Both the position numbers and the translations under genes were made by a program. The notes under the pieces are model-generated. The model worked only from the letters and a program-made list of their open reading frames with translations, searched no databases and had not been told where the DNA came from. A stretch of DNA of 64,000 nucleotides, taken from assembly GCA_039707655.1 (NCBI GenBank), contig CM077672.1, forward strand, positions 200,484,537 through 200,548,536, in the 5' to 3' direction. Every line of letters begins with the position of its first letter. Position 1 is the first letter of the stretch. This DNA is from Elymus sibiricus. Taxonomy: Eukaryota; Streptophyta; Magnoliopsida; Poales; Poaceae. Of the stretch, positions 30,417-42,539 are shown piece after piece.

Positions 30417-32460
30417 AAATCACCAAGATTGAAGGGGAATCCAAATTAATTTCCTTCCTCGTTTGTCCTTCAGTTTTTTCTATGATCAACATACCCCCTC
30501 CAATGCACCATGTTCAAATTTGGCACTTTTCCGGGCTCATTTACTATATTTAGTCCATTATGTGCATTTTCTAGGCATTAATGCACATAATTCAAATTCA
30601 GACAATTGGTGCATGAAACAATGCACAAATATGGTCTGGAAAATCATGCTCGTGGTATTTGGTATTTTTTCATGCCTTTTACAAGGAATGGGCAGAGATT
30701 TCAAGGATATGTGTGGCAAGAGCCAACCACAAATGTGTCTTTATTGGTTTTTCAGCGATAGAAAAATGAAAAACATGCTAGAAATAGATGACGCCTGGCA
30801 TGGTGCCATGGTATGGCCTCACCATGCCCTGGTAAAAATGTGAGAAGCTTTGGCTTATGTCGTCATGCACGCTTTTCATAAATCGACCATCGCCGAGGAA
30901 GTTTCACGGTTTCAAGAGGGAAATCACCAAGATTGAAGGGGAATCCAAATTTTTTTCTCCATTTGTCCTTCAGATTTTCTCTATGATCAACATACCCCCT
31001 CCAATGCACCGTGTTCAAATTTGGAACTTTTTCGGGCTCATTTACTATATTTAGTCCATTATGTGCATTTTCTAGGCATTAATGCACATAATTCAAATTC
31101 AGACAATCGATGCATGAAAAAGTGCATGAAACGGTCTGGAAAATCATGCTCGTGGTATTTAGTAATTTTTCATGCCTTTTACAAGGAATGGGCAGAGATT
31201 TCAAGGATATTTGTGGCAAGAGTCAACCACAAACGTGTCGTTTATTGGTTTTTCAACTATAGAAAAATGAGAAACATGCTTGAAAAACATGACGCCTGGC
31301 ATGGTGCCATGGAATGGCCTTACCATGCCATGGTAAATATTTGAGAAGGTTTGGCTTATGTCGTCATGCACGCTCTTCAAAAATCGAACCATCACCGAGG
31401 AAGTTTCATGGTTTTCACAGGGAAATCACCAAGATTGAAGGGGAATCCAAATTTCCTTCGCCTTTTGTCCTTCAGTTTTTTCTACGATCAACATACCCCC
31501 TCCAATGCATCGTGTTCAAATTTGGCACTTTTCTGGGCTCATTTACTATATTTAGTCCATTATGTGCATTTTCTTCGGCATTAATGCACATAATTCAAAT
31601 TCTGACAATCGGTGCATGAAAAAGTGCACAAAAACGGTTTGGAAAAGCATGCTCGTGGTATTTAGTAATTTTCATGCCTTTTACAAGGAATGGGCAGAGA
31701 TTTCAAGGATATCTGTGGCAAGAGTCAACCACAAACATGTCGTTTATTGGTTTTTCAACTATAGAAAAATGAAAAACATGCTTGAAAAACATGATGCCTG
31801 GCATGGTTCCATTGTATGGCCTCATCCTTTGTCCTTGAGTTTTTTTCTACGATCAACATACCCCATACAAATCACCATGTTCAAATTTGGCACTTTTCCG
31901 GGCTCATTTACTATATTTAGGTGATTGTTTGCATTTTCTAGGCATTAAAGCACATAATTCAACTTCACACAATCTGTGCATGAAAAAGTGCACAAAAACG
32001 GTCTAGAAAATCATGCTCGTGGTATTTAGTAATTTTTCATGCCTTTTACAAGGAATGGGCAGAGATTTAAAGGATATCTATGGCAAGAGTCAACCACAAA
32101 TGTGTCGTTTATTGGTTTTTCAACTATAGAAAAATGAAAAACGTGCTTGAAAAACATGATGCCCGGCATGGTGCCATTGTATGGCCTCACCATCCCCGGT
32201 AAAATTTTGAGAAGCTTTGGCTTATGTCATCATGCACGCTCTTCATAAATCGAACCATCAACGAGGAAGTTTCGTGGTTTTTAGAGGGAAATCACCAAGA
32301 TTGAAGGGGAATCCAAATTTCCTTCGTCCTATGTCCTTGAGTTTTTTTCTACGGTCAACATACACCCTACAAATCACCGTGTTCAAATTTGGCACTTTTC
32401 CGGGCTCATTTACCATATTTAGGCGATTATGTGCATTTTCCAGACATTTAGCGCAGATAC
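30417..32460 (+). repeat. satellite-like tandem repeat of about 500 bp, four to five copies
   Basis: The start phrase AAATCACCAAGATTGAAGGG occurs at 30417, 30921, 31433 and 32289. Copies 1 and 2 are full (504 and 512 bp). Between 31433 and 32289 lie a copy cut off at about 31823 and a copy lacking its first 50 bases. A last copy breaks off near 32460. Internal palindrome-like CATTAATGCAC and TGCATG words recur in each. All six-frame ORFs here repeat with the unit. I do not recognise the family. Confidence 0.85.
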
Positions 32461-32607
32461 ATCAAATCCCAGCTACAGCTACATGGTTGTGATGAGAGGG
32501 ACGTGGATTTCCGTTCGATCGCGGTGCATCCTACGGTGCACACGCGCAATCCGCGTGGCTGGGGTTCTGGCCAATTAGAATGCAACCCACAATAGGGTGA
32601 GCGCTAA
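32461..32607. other. short unassigned segment
   Basis: 147 bp with no gene or repeat that I recognise, before the LTR of the second Athila-type element. Confidence 0.4.
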
Positions 32608-33664
32608 TGTCTACTACACAACTTTTTTCTTGTAGACGTTGTTGGGCCTCCAAGTGCAGAGTTTTGTAGGACAGTAGCAAATTTCCCTCAAGTGGATGAC
32701 CTAAGGTTTATCAATCCGTGTGAGGCATAGGATGAAGATGGTCTCTCTCAAACAACCCTGCAATCAAATACAAGAAATCTCTTGTGTCCCCAACACACCC
32801 AATACAATGGTAAATTGTATAGGTGCACTAGTTCGGCGAAGAGATGGTGATACAAGTGTAGTATGGATAGTAGATATAGGTTTTTGTAATCTGAAAATAT
32901 AAAAACAGCGAGGTAGCAAGTGATAAAATGGAGCACAAACGGTATTGCAATGCTTGAAAACAAGGCCTAGGGTTTCTTACTTTCACTAGTGCAATCTCTC
33001 AACAGAGCTAACATAGTTGAATCATATAACAATCCCTCAAGGTGCGACAAAGAATCACTCCAAAGTTCCTATTAGCGGAGAACATAAGATGAAATTGTTG
33101 TAGGGTACGAAACCACCTCAAAGTTATCCTTTTCGATCAATCTATTGAGCCATCCCTATAAGTGTCACAAACAGCCCTAGAGTTCGTACTAAAATAACAC
33201 CATATGATACGCATCAACCAACTCTAATGTCACCTAGATACTCCAATGTCACCACAAGTATCCGTGAGTTGATTATTCGATATGCATCAAACAACTTCAG
33301 ATTCATAATATTCGATCCACTCAAAGAACTTCAAAGAGTACCCCAAAGTTTCTATCGGAGAAAAGAAGATGAAAATGTGCAACCAACCCCTATGCCTAGA
33401 TCACTCCAAGGTCAAGGGAATCCGCGAGTTGATCACCAAAACATACATCAAGTGAACCAATAGAATACCCCATTGTCACCACGGGTATCCACATGCAAGA
33501 CATACATCAAGTGTTCTCAAATCTGAAATATTCAATCCGACAATAACGAAACCTCAAAGGGAAAGACTCAATTCATCGCAAGAAGATAGAGAGGGAAGAA
33601 ACACAATATGATCCAACTATATTAACAAAGCTCGCGATACATCAAGATCGTGCCAAATCAAGAA

Positions 33665-33707
<43 letters not shown>

Positions 33708-34267
33708 AAACACATAGCTACTAGTACATACCCTCAGCCCCGAGGGTGAACTACTCCCTCCTCGTCATGGAGACCGCCGAGATGATGAAGATGGCCTCCG
33801 GTGATGATTCCCCCCTCCGGCAGGGTGTCGAAACAAGGCTCTAGATGGTATTTCTTCGGTATAGAGGCTTGTGGCGGCGGCGTCGAAATTCTAGGTTTAT
33901 TTCTGGGGTTTTCTTTATTTATAGGATTTTTCAGCGTTGGAATCACGCGAAAAGGAGCTACGAGGGCCCCACAAGGCAGCACCACACGACCCCCCCAGGC
34001 CGCGCCGTGGTGCCTTGTGAGCACCTCTTGAGGCTTCTGGTCCTTCCACGAAGCTTCGGGGGTCTCTTTTGGTCCAAAAAAATCGTCAAAAAGTTTCGTC
34101 CAATTCCGAGAACTTTTATTTCTGCACAAAAAACAACACCACGGTAGTTCTGCTGAAAACAGCGTTAGTCCGGGTTAGTTCTAATCAAATCATACCAAAA
34201 CCATATAGAATTGTTATAAATATGGCATGAATACTTCATAAATTATAGATACGTTGGAGACGTATTA
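32608..34267 (-). mobile_element. 3' LTR of the second Athila-type element
   Basis: Left edge TGTCTACTACACAAC, right edge GAGACGTATTA; the expected terminal CA is TA here, a single C-to-T change. 1660 bp. It contains an (AG)n microsatellite at 33669-33705. Confidence 0.8.
33669..33705. repeat. (AG)n microsatellite
   Basis: About 18 AG units inside the LTR. Confidence 0.97.
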
Positions 34268-34281
34268 GCATCCCCAAGCTT
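34268..34281 (-). promoter_or_regulatory. polypurine tract of the second Athila-type element
   Basis: Minus-strand AAGCTTGGGGATGC directly abutting the LTR. The same 14-mer or a close copy recurs near 35861, 36541, 36600, 37849 and 37919. Confidence 0.7.
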
Positions 34282-37200
34282 AATTCCTGCTCGTCCTCCA
34301 GTAGGTAAATGATAAAAGAAATAATTTATGAAGTGTGACTGCTAGCATAGTGCATAAGTTTGATCAATGATAATTCAATCACTTTTTCTAGCATCATTAT
34401 ATATCGTAAATAGTAGCTCATTTCTCATAAAACTTCTCATGATCAAGTGGCAAGCTATTCACATGTTAAAGTATAGACCATAAACTTTCTTGAAAACTAA
34501 CAAACTATGTTTTCAGTCATCAAACAATTGCAATTCATCTTATTTTCAGGAAGGGTCTATGTAAGAGCTTTGATTTAGCAAATTCCACATACTCAACTAT
34601 CATATAGTGTTCCATGATTGTTGACACTCAAAGCATATTTTTAGAACAAATCATTTCAGTCAAACACATAGGAAGATAGGGGCTTAATGTTTTGCCTCCC
34701 AACTTATTTATCTCATGGATAATGTCAACAATAATAACTCATGATCACCTATATTCAACGGGGTATATGTGCCTGGATCTTTCCCCACCACATGATGCTT
34801 GCCAAAATAGAAAATAAAAATGGAATAGAGAAGAACACTATTGACTCTTGCATAAAAGTAAATACATAAAGTAAACGATAGGCCCTTCGCAGAGGGAAGC
34901 AGAGGTTGTCATGCACTCTTGTTTTTGGATGTGCAAGCTCTTAATGTAAAGGAACGTCACTTTATATTGCCCCTTGTGATAGCGACCTTTATTATGCAGT
35001 CTGTCGCTTTTATTACTCCACCATCACAAGATCATACAAAGCTTATTTTCCCTTATAATAAAAGTTCATACATGTTTAGGAGCAAATTTTATTGCTTTGC
35101 ACCGATGACAACTTACTTGAAGGATCTTATTCAATCCATAGGTAGATATAGTGGACTCTCATGACATGAAACCGGGTTTAAGGGTTTTTGGATGCACAAG
35201 TAGTATCTCTACTTAGTGCGGAATTTTGGCTAGCAAAAGATAGGGGGCAAGCACCAAATGTTAGAGGATCCAAAACAATATAACTTCTATGTGAATATAA
35301 GCAAACATAACCCATTAGGTTGTCTTCCTTGTCCAACATCAACTACTTGATCAAGGTTGAAAATAATTAATGGGGGCTCACAATCATAGAAGATGTCCAA
35401 GATAGTATATTTATATGTGAAATCTCTCTTCCCTCAAAATTCTTTCATGAATTGTTCAAGTGACCAATGCTGTGTTTGCTAACTTTCAATAAATTTTACC
35501 ACTTATACTTCTTATTTGTGAAGTCACTACTCCCCATGGGACAAGCATATGAAGCACATATAATTTCAACTTTATGATATTCAATTCATTCAACAATTTA
35601 CTCTTAGGATATAAGTGAAGCACGAGAGTAAACGAGAAACTATTCCAAAAGGTATAAGTGAAGATCAATGAGTAGGTAAACAATTAAGTAGCTATGTGAA
35701 GACTCTCTCTCAATAAAGAATTCAGATCTTGAAAATTTTATTCAAACAACAAACAAAATGAAAATAAAAGGACACTCCAAGAATAGCACATATCATGTGA
35801 ACAAGTAAAAACTTAGGCTAACCGATAGGTGTTGATGAAGAAAGGTGGGATGCCCACCGGGGCATCCCCAAGCTTGAGCTCTTGTGTCTTCTTTAATTCC
35901 TCTCATGTCATGGCTTCTCCTAAATCTTAAAAACTTCATCCACACAAGACTCAACAAGAACTCGTGAGATAAGTTAGCATAAATCAACTCAAAACCTTAA
36001 CATTCTCTACTGTAGAAAATCACTAAAATTATAATTAAACATTGCATACTAAATGCCTCTGCATATTTAATACTCCTATCCTCAAATAGAATCATTAAAC
36101 AAGCAAACATATGCAAACAATGCAACCATAACCGAAATCTGCCAAAACAGAATAGTCTGTAAAGGAGGATTTAAAATTCATAATTCCCTAACTCAAAAAA
36201 TGCTGAAAAATTACCAAGTGACATATAACTCATGCATGCTTACTGTGTAAAAATTTCAGATTTTTATCATGTTCTGACTATTCAGGAATATTCTGGACAT
36301 AACAGAACACTTTCTGTTTTAAAACAGCAACACATGAACTTGCAAACTGAGCATGGTAAAGGCTATAATTGGCATTTTATTGAACTAAAAGATACAAAAC
36401 ATGATTATTTATAACACCAAGCAAATATCAACAGAAGAAAATGACGCTCCAAGCAAAACTCATATTATGTGACGAATAAAAATATAGCTCCAAGTGAGGT
36501 TACCGATAGTGTTGAAGACGAAAGAGGGGGTGCCTTCCGGGGCATCCCCAAGCTTAGACGCTTGAGTCTTCCTTGAGTAGTACCTTGGGGTGCCTTTTTC
36601 ATCCCCAAGCTTAGGGTCTTGCCACTCCTTATTCTCCTCATATGGATATCTCACCCAAAACTTGAAAACTTCAATCACACAAAACTTAACGGAACTTGTG
36701 AGATAGGTTAGTATGATAAAAATAAATCATCCACTTAGGTACTGTCAAGAAAAGATTCATAATTGTTCCCAAATAATTCCTACTGTATTATATCATTTCC
36801 ACAATTTATATTACTCAATATAAGCTATGGAAACAATAAAACAAGCAAACTATGCACCGAAAACAGAATCTGTCAAAAACAGAACAGCGTGTAGTGAGCG
36901 ATTTAAAAACCATAATTTTGTACATCCAAAAATTCTGAAAAATTACGAAAACATAAAAAAATTTGTAACCCAATACTGTGTAAAAATTTCAGAATTTTCT
37001 CAAGCTCCAGTACAGAACAGAAATTCCAGCACTGGACACAAAAGTTTCTGTTTTTGCACAGAATCAAATCAACAAGCATCCACACTATCCCAAAGGCTTT
37101 ACTTGGCACATTATTGAAAGAAAACATATAAAACATGATTACTACAGTATATTAATCATGTGGACACACAAAAACAGTAGGTACAAATATTGGGTTGTCT

Positions 37201-37635
37201 CCCAACAAGCGCGTTTCTTTAATACCTTTTAGCTAGGCATGATGATTTCAATGATGCTCGCATAAAAGTAAAGAATTGAAACACAAAGAGAGCGTCATGA
37301 AGCATATGACTAGCACATTTAATCCTAACCCACTTCCTATGCATAGGGATTTTGTGAGCAAATAGTTTATGGGAGCAAGAATCAACTAGCATAGGAAGGC
37401 AAAACAAGCATAACTTCAAAACATTCAACATAAAGAGAGGAAACTTGATATTATTGCAACACCTACAAGCATATGATCCTCTCTCATAATAATTTTCAGT
37501 AGCATCATGAATGAATTCAACAATATATCCATCACACAAAGCATTCTTTTCATGATACATAAGCATAGAATTTTTATTACTCTCCACACAAGCAATTTTC
37601 TTCTCATTCATAATAGTGGGAGTATCGTATGAAAC
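34282..37635 (-). other. non-coding internal region of the second Athila-type element, with a diverged tandem duplication
   Basis: No credible gene. Two diverged copies of a block of about 680 bp lie at about 35760-36440 and 36440-37150. Each has GGGGCATCCCCAAGCTT, an ACTGTGTAAAAATTTCAGA stretch and an ending with ATAAAACATGATTA-type sequence. The block near 34880 (GGCCCTTCGCAGAGGGAAGC) is shared with the first Athila-type element at about 17056. Confidence 0.6.
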
Positions 37636-38244
37636 TCAAATACTATAAATTGTTTCCACATTAAAAGTGTGATGTTCAGTAAAAGGATTTTCATAATTAT
37701 AACAAGTTTTATAATAATAATCATCACTATTTTTCATAACATAAGTATCATCACAATAATCATCATAGATAGGAGGCATGTCATCATCATAATAAATTTG
37801 CTCATCAAAAGTAGGGGGAATAAAAAGATCATTTTCATTAAGCATAGCATCCCCAAGCTTAGGGAAAACGTTATTTGCAGCAAATAAATTCTCAAACATA
37901 TCATTCCAATCAAACATAGCATCCCCAAGCTTGTTGGTTTGCATATCATTAGCATTATCACTATTATCATCAATAGTATGAATAGCACCAATAGTATAAC
38001 AATTATTATCATATTCCTCCAAGTTGGTGCCATAAAGATTTTCAAGATCATAACAAGTATCATTATCTTCCCAATCATAATCATTACAACAAGCAATAGG
38101 CATAACAAAATCATCATCAAGTGTATCATCTTCCACAATTATTTTTGATTCATTCTCAGGAGGTACAACAATAATAGGAGCAACATTATTTGGGAGAGAT
38201 ACCTCTTTACCTCTACTTTTCCTTCTTTTCTTTTTCTTTACCAC
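37636..38244 (-). CDS. acidic ORF of the second Athila-type element
   Basis: A 202-codon minus-strand frame starting with a strongly basic stretch (MVKKKKRRKSRGKE), then very rich in Asp, Asn and Tyr. It contains the phrase KLGDAM twice, each encoded by the element's polypurine-tract-like AAGCTTGGGGATGC. Such ORFs are common in Triticeae gypsy elements; function unknown. It lies downstream of, and out of frame with, the 38393-39052 ORF. Confidence 0.45.
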   Translation of the reverse strand: MVKKKKRRKSRGKEVSLPNNVAPIIVVPPENESKIIVEDDTLDDDFVMPIACCNDYDWEDNDTCYDLENLYGTNLEEYDNNCYTIGAIHTIDDNSDNANDMQTNKLGDAMFDWNDMFENLFAANNVFPKLGDAMLNENDLFIPPTFDEQIYYDDDMPPIYDDYCDDTYVMKNSDDYYYKTCYNYENPFTEHHTFNVETIYSI

Positions 38245-38392
38245 ATTATGTGTGGGTTTATTTAATTCTTCCGATCTTCTTATTGAAGAGATTGGTTGGA
38301 TAGGAAGCTCCTCCTCGTTACCTGTTTCATCATGAGAGAAAATAGGAGGGAAAGGGGGGAATCTTTACCCTTCCATTAGTATTTCTTTTATA

Positions 38393-39052
38393 TTATATTT
38401 GTTTTCCCGTTTTTCTATAGTTGGCTATATAAGCATTCTCATTGCAATTTACCACACAAAACATATAGATTTCCTCTAAATTATTTTCAATGTCTTTCGT
38501 GAGAATGAATACTTCAAACCAACTATTTTTATGTGTCAATTCTTCACACCCCAAAAATAAACAAAGTTCATTATAAAGTTCAAGGTTGATCAAGTTATTG
38601 CAATATTTGGACATGATTCGATCATGAAAAAGTATGCATTGAAAATTATGATGACCAACCTTATTGCAAAGTTTGCAAGTGATGGGATGAAGAGAGCATA
38701 ATTTCGTAGCAAATTTATCTATCACCTTAAGCCACCAATTGGTTTTATCATGTTTATGCTTCTTACAGAATCTATCATCTCTATAAGGCATGTCTTCATA
38801 AATTTTATTCACTCCACAAAAATTGACATGCTTATAAGAAACTTTTTTATCATGACTAGTGCAATCATCATTAGCATTATGGATATTCAAAGAATTCATA
38901 CTATCAACATTGCAATCATGCTCATCATTCAGAGGACTCACATTAAACATTTTATTAAATTCTTCTTCTACAATCTTAGCACAATTTTCCAATCCATCAT
39001 TTTCAAGAAAGACATTATAAAGATGTAGCATGTGAGGCAATCTCAATTCCAT
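38393..39052 (-). CDS. zinc-knuckle ORF of the second Athila-type element
   Basis: A 219-codon minus-strand frame from ATG 39052 with a CCHC knuckle (CKLCNKVGHHNFQC) around residues 135-148, the type of motif that binds RNA in nucleocapsids. Surrounded by Asn/His/Lys-rich sequence. Not a recognisable capsid or pol domain. The insertion of the gypsy LTR at 39088/39089 lies just upstream of its start, so this may be an N-terminally truncated protein. Confidence 0.5.
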   Translation of the reverse strand: MELRLPHMLHLYNVFLENDGLENCAKIVEEEFNKMFNVSPLNDEHDCNVDSMNSLNIHNANDDCTSHDKKVSYKHVNFCGVNKIYEDMPYRDDRFCKKHKHDKTNWWLKVIDKFATKLCSLHPITCKLCNKVGHHNFQCILFHDRIMSKYCNNLINLELYNELCLFLGCEELTHKNSWFEVFILTKDIENNLEEIYMFCVVNCNENAYIANYRKTGKQI

Positions 39053-39088
39053 TTTTTTGTAGTTTTCTTTTATAAAACCAAACTAGTG

Positions 39089-39951
39089 TGTCGGTGTATA
39101 AAACATGGGTATTTTATACCCTGACTTATGCACAGACGGTAGCAGCCTCCTTGCCGGCCGAGGCTTGCCGAGAACCGCCAAGACCAAGATTCAAGGCCCA
39201 ATTGCAGAAGCTACTAGGGAGAAGCTCAAGACGAAGCATCAACAAGCGCTCAACTAGTGATGAAGATGAAGATATTTCTTGCCGGCAAGGCCAAACCGGC
39301 AAGGTGAAGACCCGACAAGCTCCGTACCGGCAAGCTTCTGCCAGCACTCCACCTCACCGGACAGCTAGTCACTGATCAGTGAGGTGTCGACCGCGTATGC
39401 TGGTTGGTGAGGTTTGTCGGGCACGTGTCAGCACGCTGGGAGAAGATATGCCTTTAATGACACCCGTCCAGGAGGCGTGTTAGAATAATACGAGGTAGCT
39501 GGGCGAGCAGTGCAGGAACCTTGCCGGGGCTGCCTCTCCACATGACACCTAACAGAACATTAAATGCTTTTGTCCTAAACTGGCAGAGTTAGGTATGATA
39601 GCACTGTTTGCTATCTAATCGATATGTAATTACTGTTTTGCCACTGTGGTAACCCCTTGAGCTATAAAAGGAGGGCCAGGGCAACAGTTAGAAGGGGTCA
39701 TTTCCCTTTCCAAACACCAGCACGTCTCGCGTAGCTGCTCTCTCCACACCTTGCTGGGGGAAGCGCTCGTTGTACTTGTGCTCTCATACAACCAATACAC
39801 CAAAAGTAGGAGTAGGGTTTTACGCTTCTCAGCGGCCCAAACCTGGGTAAATCCCTTGCGCCTTCCATTGATTCCGCTCTTTGTGCACGCTGATTCCCCC
39901 TGCCGAACCACAAGGGGCTGGATGGCCCCATAGATGGTCGTACCCACGACA
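39089..39951 (+). mobile_element. 5' LTR of the plus-strand gypsy element
   Basis: Starts TGTCGGTGTATAAAAC, ends CCCACGACA (863 bp, TG...CA). TATAAAAG at 39663-39670 gives a promoter. CCGGCAAG/CTTGCCGG words recur in the first 300 bp. Confidence 0.75.
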
Positions 39952-39955
39952 TCTT

Positions 39956-39973
39956 TGGCGCGCCAGGTAGGGG
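39956..39973 (+). promoter_or_regulatory. primer binding site
   Basis: TGGCGCGCCAGGTAGGGG, four bases inside the LTR. I cannot name the tRNA with confidence. Confidence 0.6.
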
Positions 39974-39980
39974 GCTTCAC

Positions 39981-40524
39981 TTGCGCGAACCTGAATCAGT
40001 GGATTGCGCGTCATCTTCACCAACTTCATCATCGTCCTCCTCATCGTCGATGGCGCCCAAGAGGAAGGGCATCACGATGACGGCCCCTTCACACACCTCC
40101 GCAGGCAGCGCGGGCGGCACGACCGATGCGGGCGGTGCAGATACCGCAGTTGGCACGACCAGCGCAGGTAGTGCGGTCGCCTTGCCCACCGTAGTCGGGG
40201 GAGGGGACGAGCACACTGGAGGCGATCGACTTCCTCGACCCTCTGGCGAACGAAGCCGATACGGGGCGAGCGGGGCAGACGGACGTCTTCCTCCTCCTCC
40301 TCGCCGCGCCGACGAACGCAGCCACCGGAGCGGTAACGCCTGGGCCGGCGCGAGCCAAGATCCCGCCGCGGCGGTGTCCAAAGATGCAGCTTCGGGACAG
40401 ACGCCGGGCCCCTCGCACAACGGGCACGGTACGGCTCCGAGCAGCGCCAACGACCCCGGGCAGCAGCGACCTCATGGCAAGACTCCTGTTGATCAGATCC
40501 TAGATTCTCAGGCACCGCCTCCGC
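39981..40524 (+). pseudogene. gag N-terminal part, truncated
   Basis: Open from ATG 39981 (a second in-frame ATG at 40050 precedes APKRKG) for about 181 codons. Low complexity: a Ser run, then Gly/Ala/Thr-rich and Pro/Arg-rich stretches, typical of the N-terminal leader of gypsy Gag in grasses; the capsid core is not reached. At 40525 it runs into a foreign minus-strand LTR, and the last 10 residues before the stop at 40556 belong to that LTR. Confidence 0.5.
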
Positions 40525-40831
40525 TATCAGTACCAAAACCGGCAGATCTCGGCTAGGGGATCCGAACTATGGGTCAAGGAGTTGATGGTAACAGGGAACG
40601 TAGAGACAGCGATGTTACCCAGGTTTGGGCCCTCTCGAGGAGGTAATACCCTACGTCGTGCTTGATTGTATTGATGTAATTGTATGAAGGTTACAGAGTT
40701 GATCTACCTCGAGATCGACTGGGCTAAACCCTAGGTAATGGATATTATCCTCTACGGACTAGGCCTTCTGGTTTATATAGACACCAGGAGGTCCTACGGT
40801 TACACATGGTCGGTTACCATCAGGGGACAAA
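40525..40831 (-). mobile_element. LTR fragment of a minus-strand gypsy element
   Basis: Related to the LTR at 8328-8821: the same start (TATCAGTACCAAAACC against TGTCGGTGTAAAAACC), CCCAGGTTTGGGCCCTC, GATCTACCTCGAGATCG and a TATA box on the minus strand (plus-strand TTATATAG at about 40772). It is cut at 40831 by the right-hand array. Confidence 0.7.
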
Positions 40832-42531
40832 TGTGACACCCTGGTTTTTGCTCCTTGTTTTTTTTCCTTCGCGGGATTTAACTCCCGTCTTTTTTTCGGT
40901 GTTATTGGATTTTCTCTCGCCTTCGGGTATATGAAGATGGTCAGTTAGCCTTGCCTTTCCTATCCAACCAGAGACTCTCTCCATTCCAACCTTGCCACCC
41001 AAAATTTATTCTCAGGACTTTGCCGCCAAAGCCCTACCTTCCGAGTTACCGGAAGGGAAACCCTAATTCCTTCCGTTACAAAGGAACCCCAATTTTCTTT
41101 GATCTTTTGCCTCCCAAATTTCTCCCAGTGATCATCCTATCTTTTTAAACCCTGGATATGCAAAAATATTGCCAAGTCATTTGCAATATTTTTCATTTAA
41201 AATTAATTCCTTTTTCTGCCCGTTAAAGGAATTAAATCCAGGAAAATATCTATCCATCTCCAAAGTTCATGAGAACTTGTGGAGATATTCTTTGTGATCA
41301 TATTGAGCTCCAATAAAAATATTGGCCATAATTAAATAAGGGAAATTGCCTTTTCCTATTTAAAGCCAATATTGCAATTTGGGCACTTTCCAAAAGGAGC
41401 TACCATTTTGGTAGCCAGGAAAAATCCCAAATAATTTGTGGAGCATCTCATATCCATATCTTCACCATTTCCATCAAGATCCCAAGTTCCACAGATCAAA
41501 TTTTGAGAGCATCATCCAATTCTTCTTTCTGGATTTATTTTGAGGTTGGGAAGCAACTATATTTTATATTGCTTCAAAACTTCTCAAATTAATCCAGGAC
41601 CTCACATTCCCTAAATGATGTGACCATGCAAAAATTCACATCATTTTACTTAGCCATTTTCTCTCAAAAATTCCATCTAGTTTCTGTCCAGATCCAAGCT
41701 CTGTGAAGGAAGTACCACTTTGGCATTTCCAATTGAGCTGAAATTTTTCCAGAACCTTCATATCTCCAAATAATCAGCATAAACCAAAATTCAGTTCATT
41801 TCATCAAGCCATTTTAGTGCAGCTTCAAAGTCAAGATTCTGGACCAAATTTTGCATTACAAAGGAAGTATATGCAAATGAGTTCCAAATTATTTCAAATT
41901 TTTCCAGACTCTGCTCCTTCCTACCAAATTTTCCTGTGGCAACCTTTCTAGCTCATTGGCATCTCTGTTTGACCACAGCTTCCTCCCCAAGATTCTGACC
42001 ATAAACTTTTCTGGATCACCCCGGCCACTCTAGAGCAATCCTGGTCCATCCAATGACCCATCTCATCTATATGATCAATGCCTTCCGTGTTTGACAAGAT
42101 TTTGCACCCAGAGGAGGGCCAGAACACGACATGCCCGTGGTGACCACGTGAGCTGCACGCAGAAACTGTGCACCGCATGTTTGTCGCGTCGGGCAGGCCA
42201 GCTCAGGCCGCCGTGGCTTGTCCATTCATGTCCAGCAGCTCCCCCGTCGTCCACTTCTTTCTCTCAGGTCATATACCCCTCCGTCCTCTTCCTCCTCGCA
42301 CCGCGACGAACCTCGCCATGGCTCTGTCCCACCCGTGACCACGCCGTCGTCGCCTTCCTCTCTGTCCTCTTCTCCCTCGATCTCTCTCGAGTGCTCCCGA
42401 GGTCTCTCCCCTCCCCGCGAAGCCGCTCGTCGCCGCAACCGTCCAGCGACGTTGCCTCGGTGCTCCAGTACGCGGCTAAGATCGTCGCCGCGGCCGAGCT
42501 TATCCTCCCTCGCCGGCTGCCTATAAATAGG

Positions 42532-42539
42532 CCCTGCCC
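42532..42539 (+). promoter_or_regulatory. TATA box of LTR 1
   Basis: TATAAATA in GCCTATAAATAGGCC; conserved at 49606 and 56713. Deleted from LTR 4. Confidence 0.65.

Larger units (their letters stand above)
32608..39088 (-). mobile_element. second Athila-type element, truncated, minus strand
   Basis: 3' LTR (32608-34267), polypurine tract and about 4.8 kb of internal region including two ORFs, then cut at 39088 by a plus-strand gypsy LTR. The LTR shares its ending style with the first Athila-type element (minus-strand start of TNATACGTCTCC type, near-identical ACTTTTATTTCTGCAC block around 34110 and 16405), but they are different families. No RT or integrase is seen in the part present. Confidence 0.8.
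39089..40524 (+). mobile_element. Ty3/gypsy element, 5' LTR and gag leader (plus strand)
   Basis: LTR 39089-39951, primer site, then the first part of gag, interrupted at 40525 by another LTR. Inserted into the second Athila-type element; the right-hand remainder is beyond the window or lost. Confidence 0.75.
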
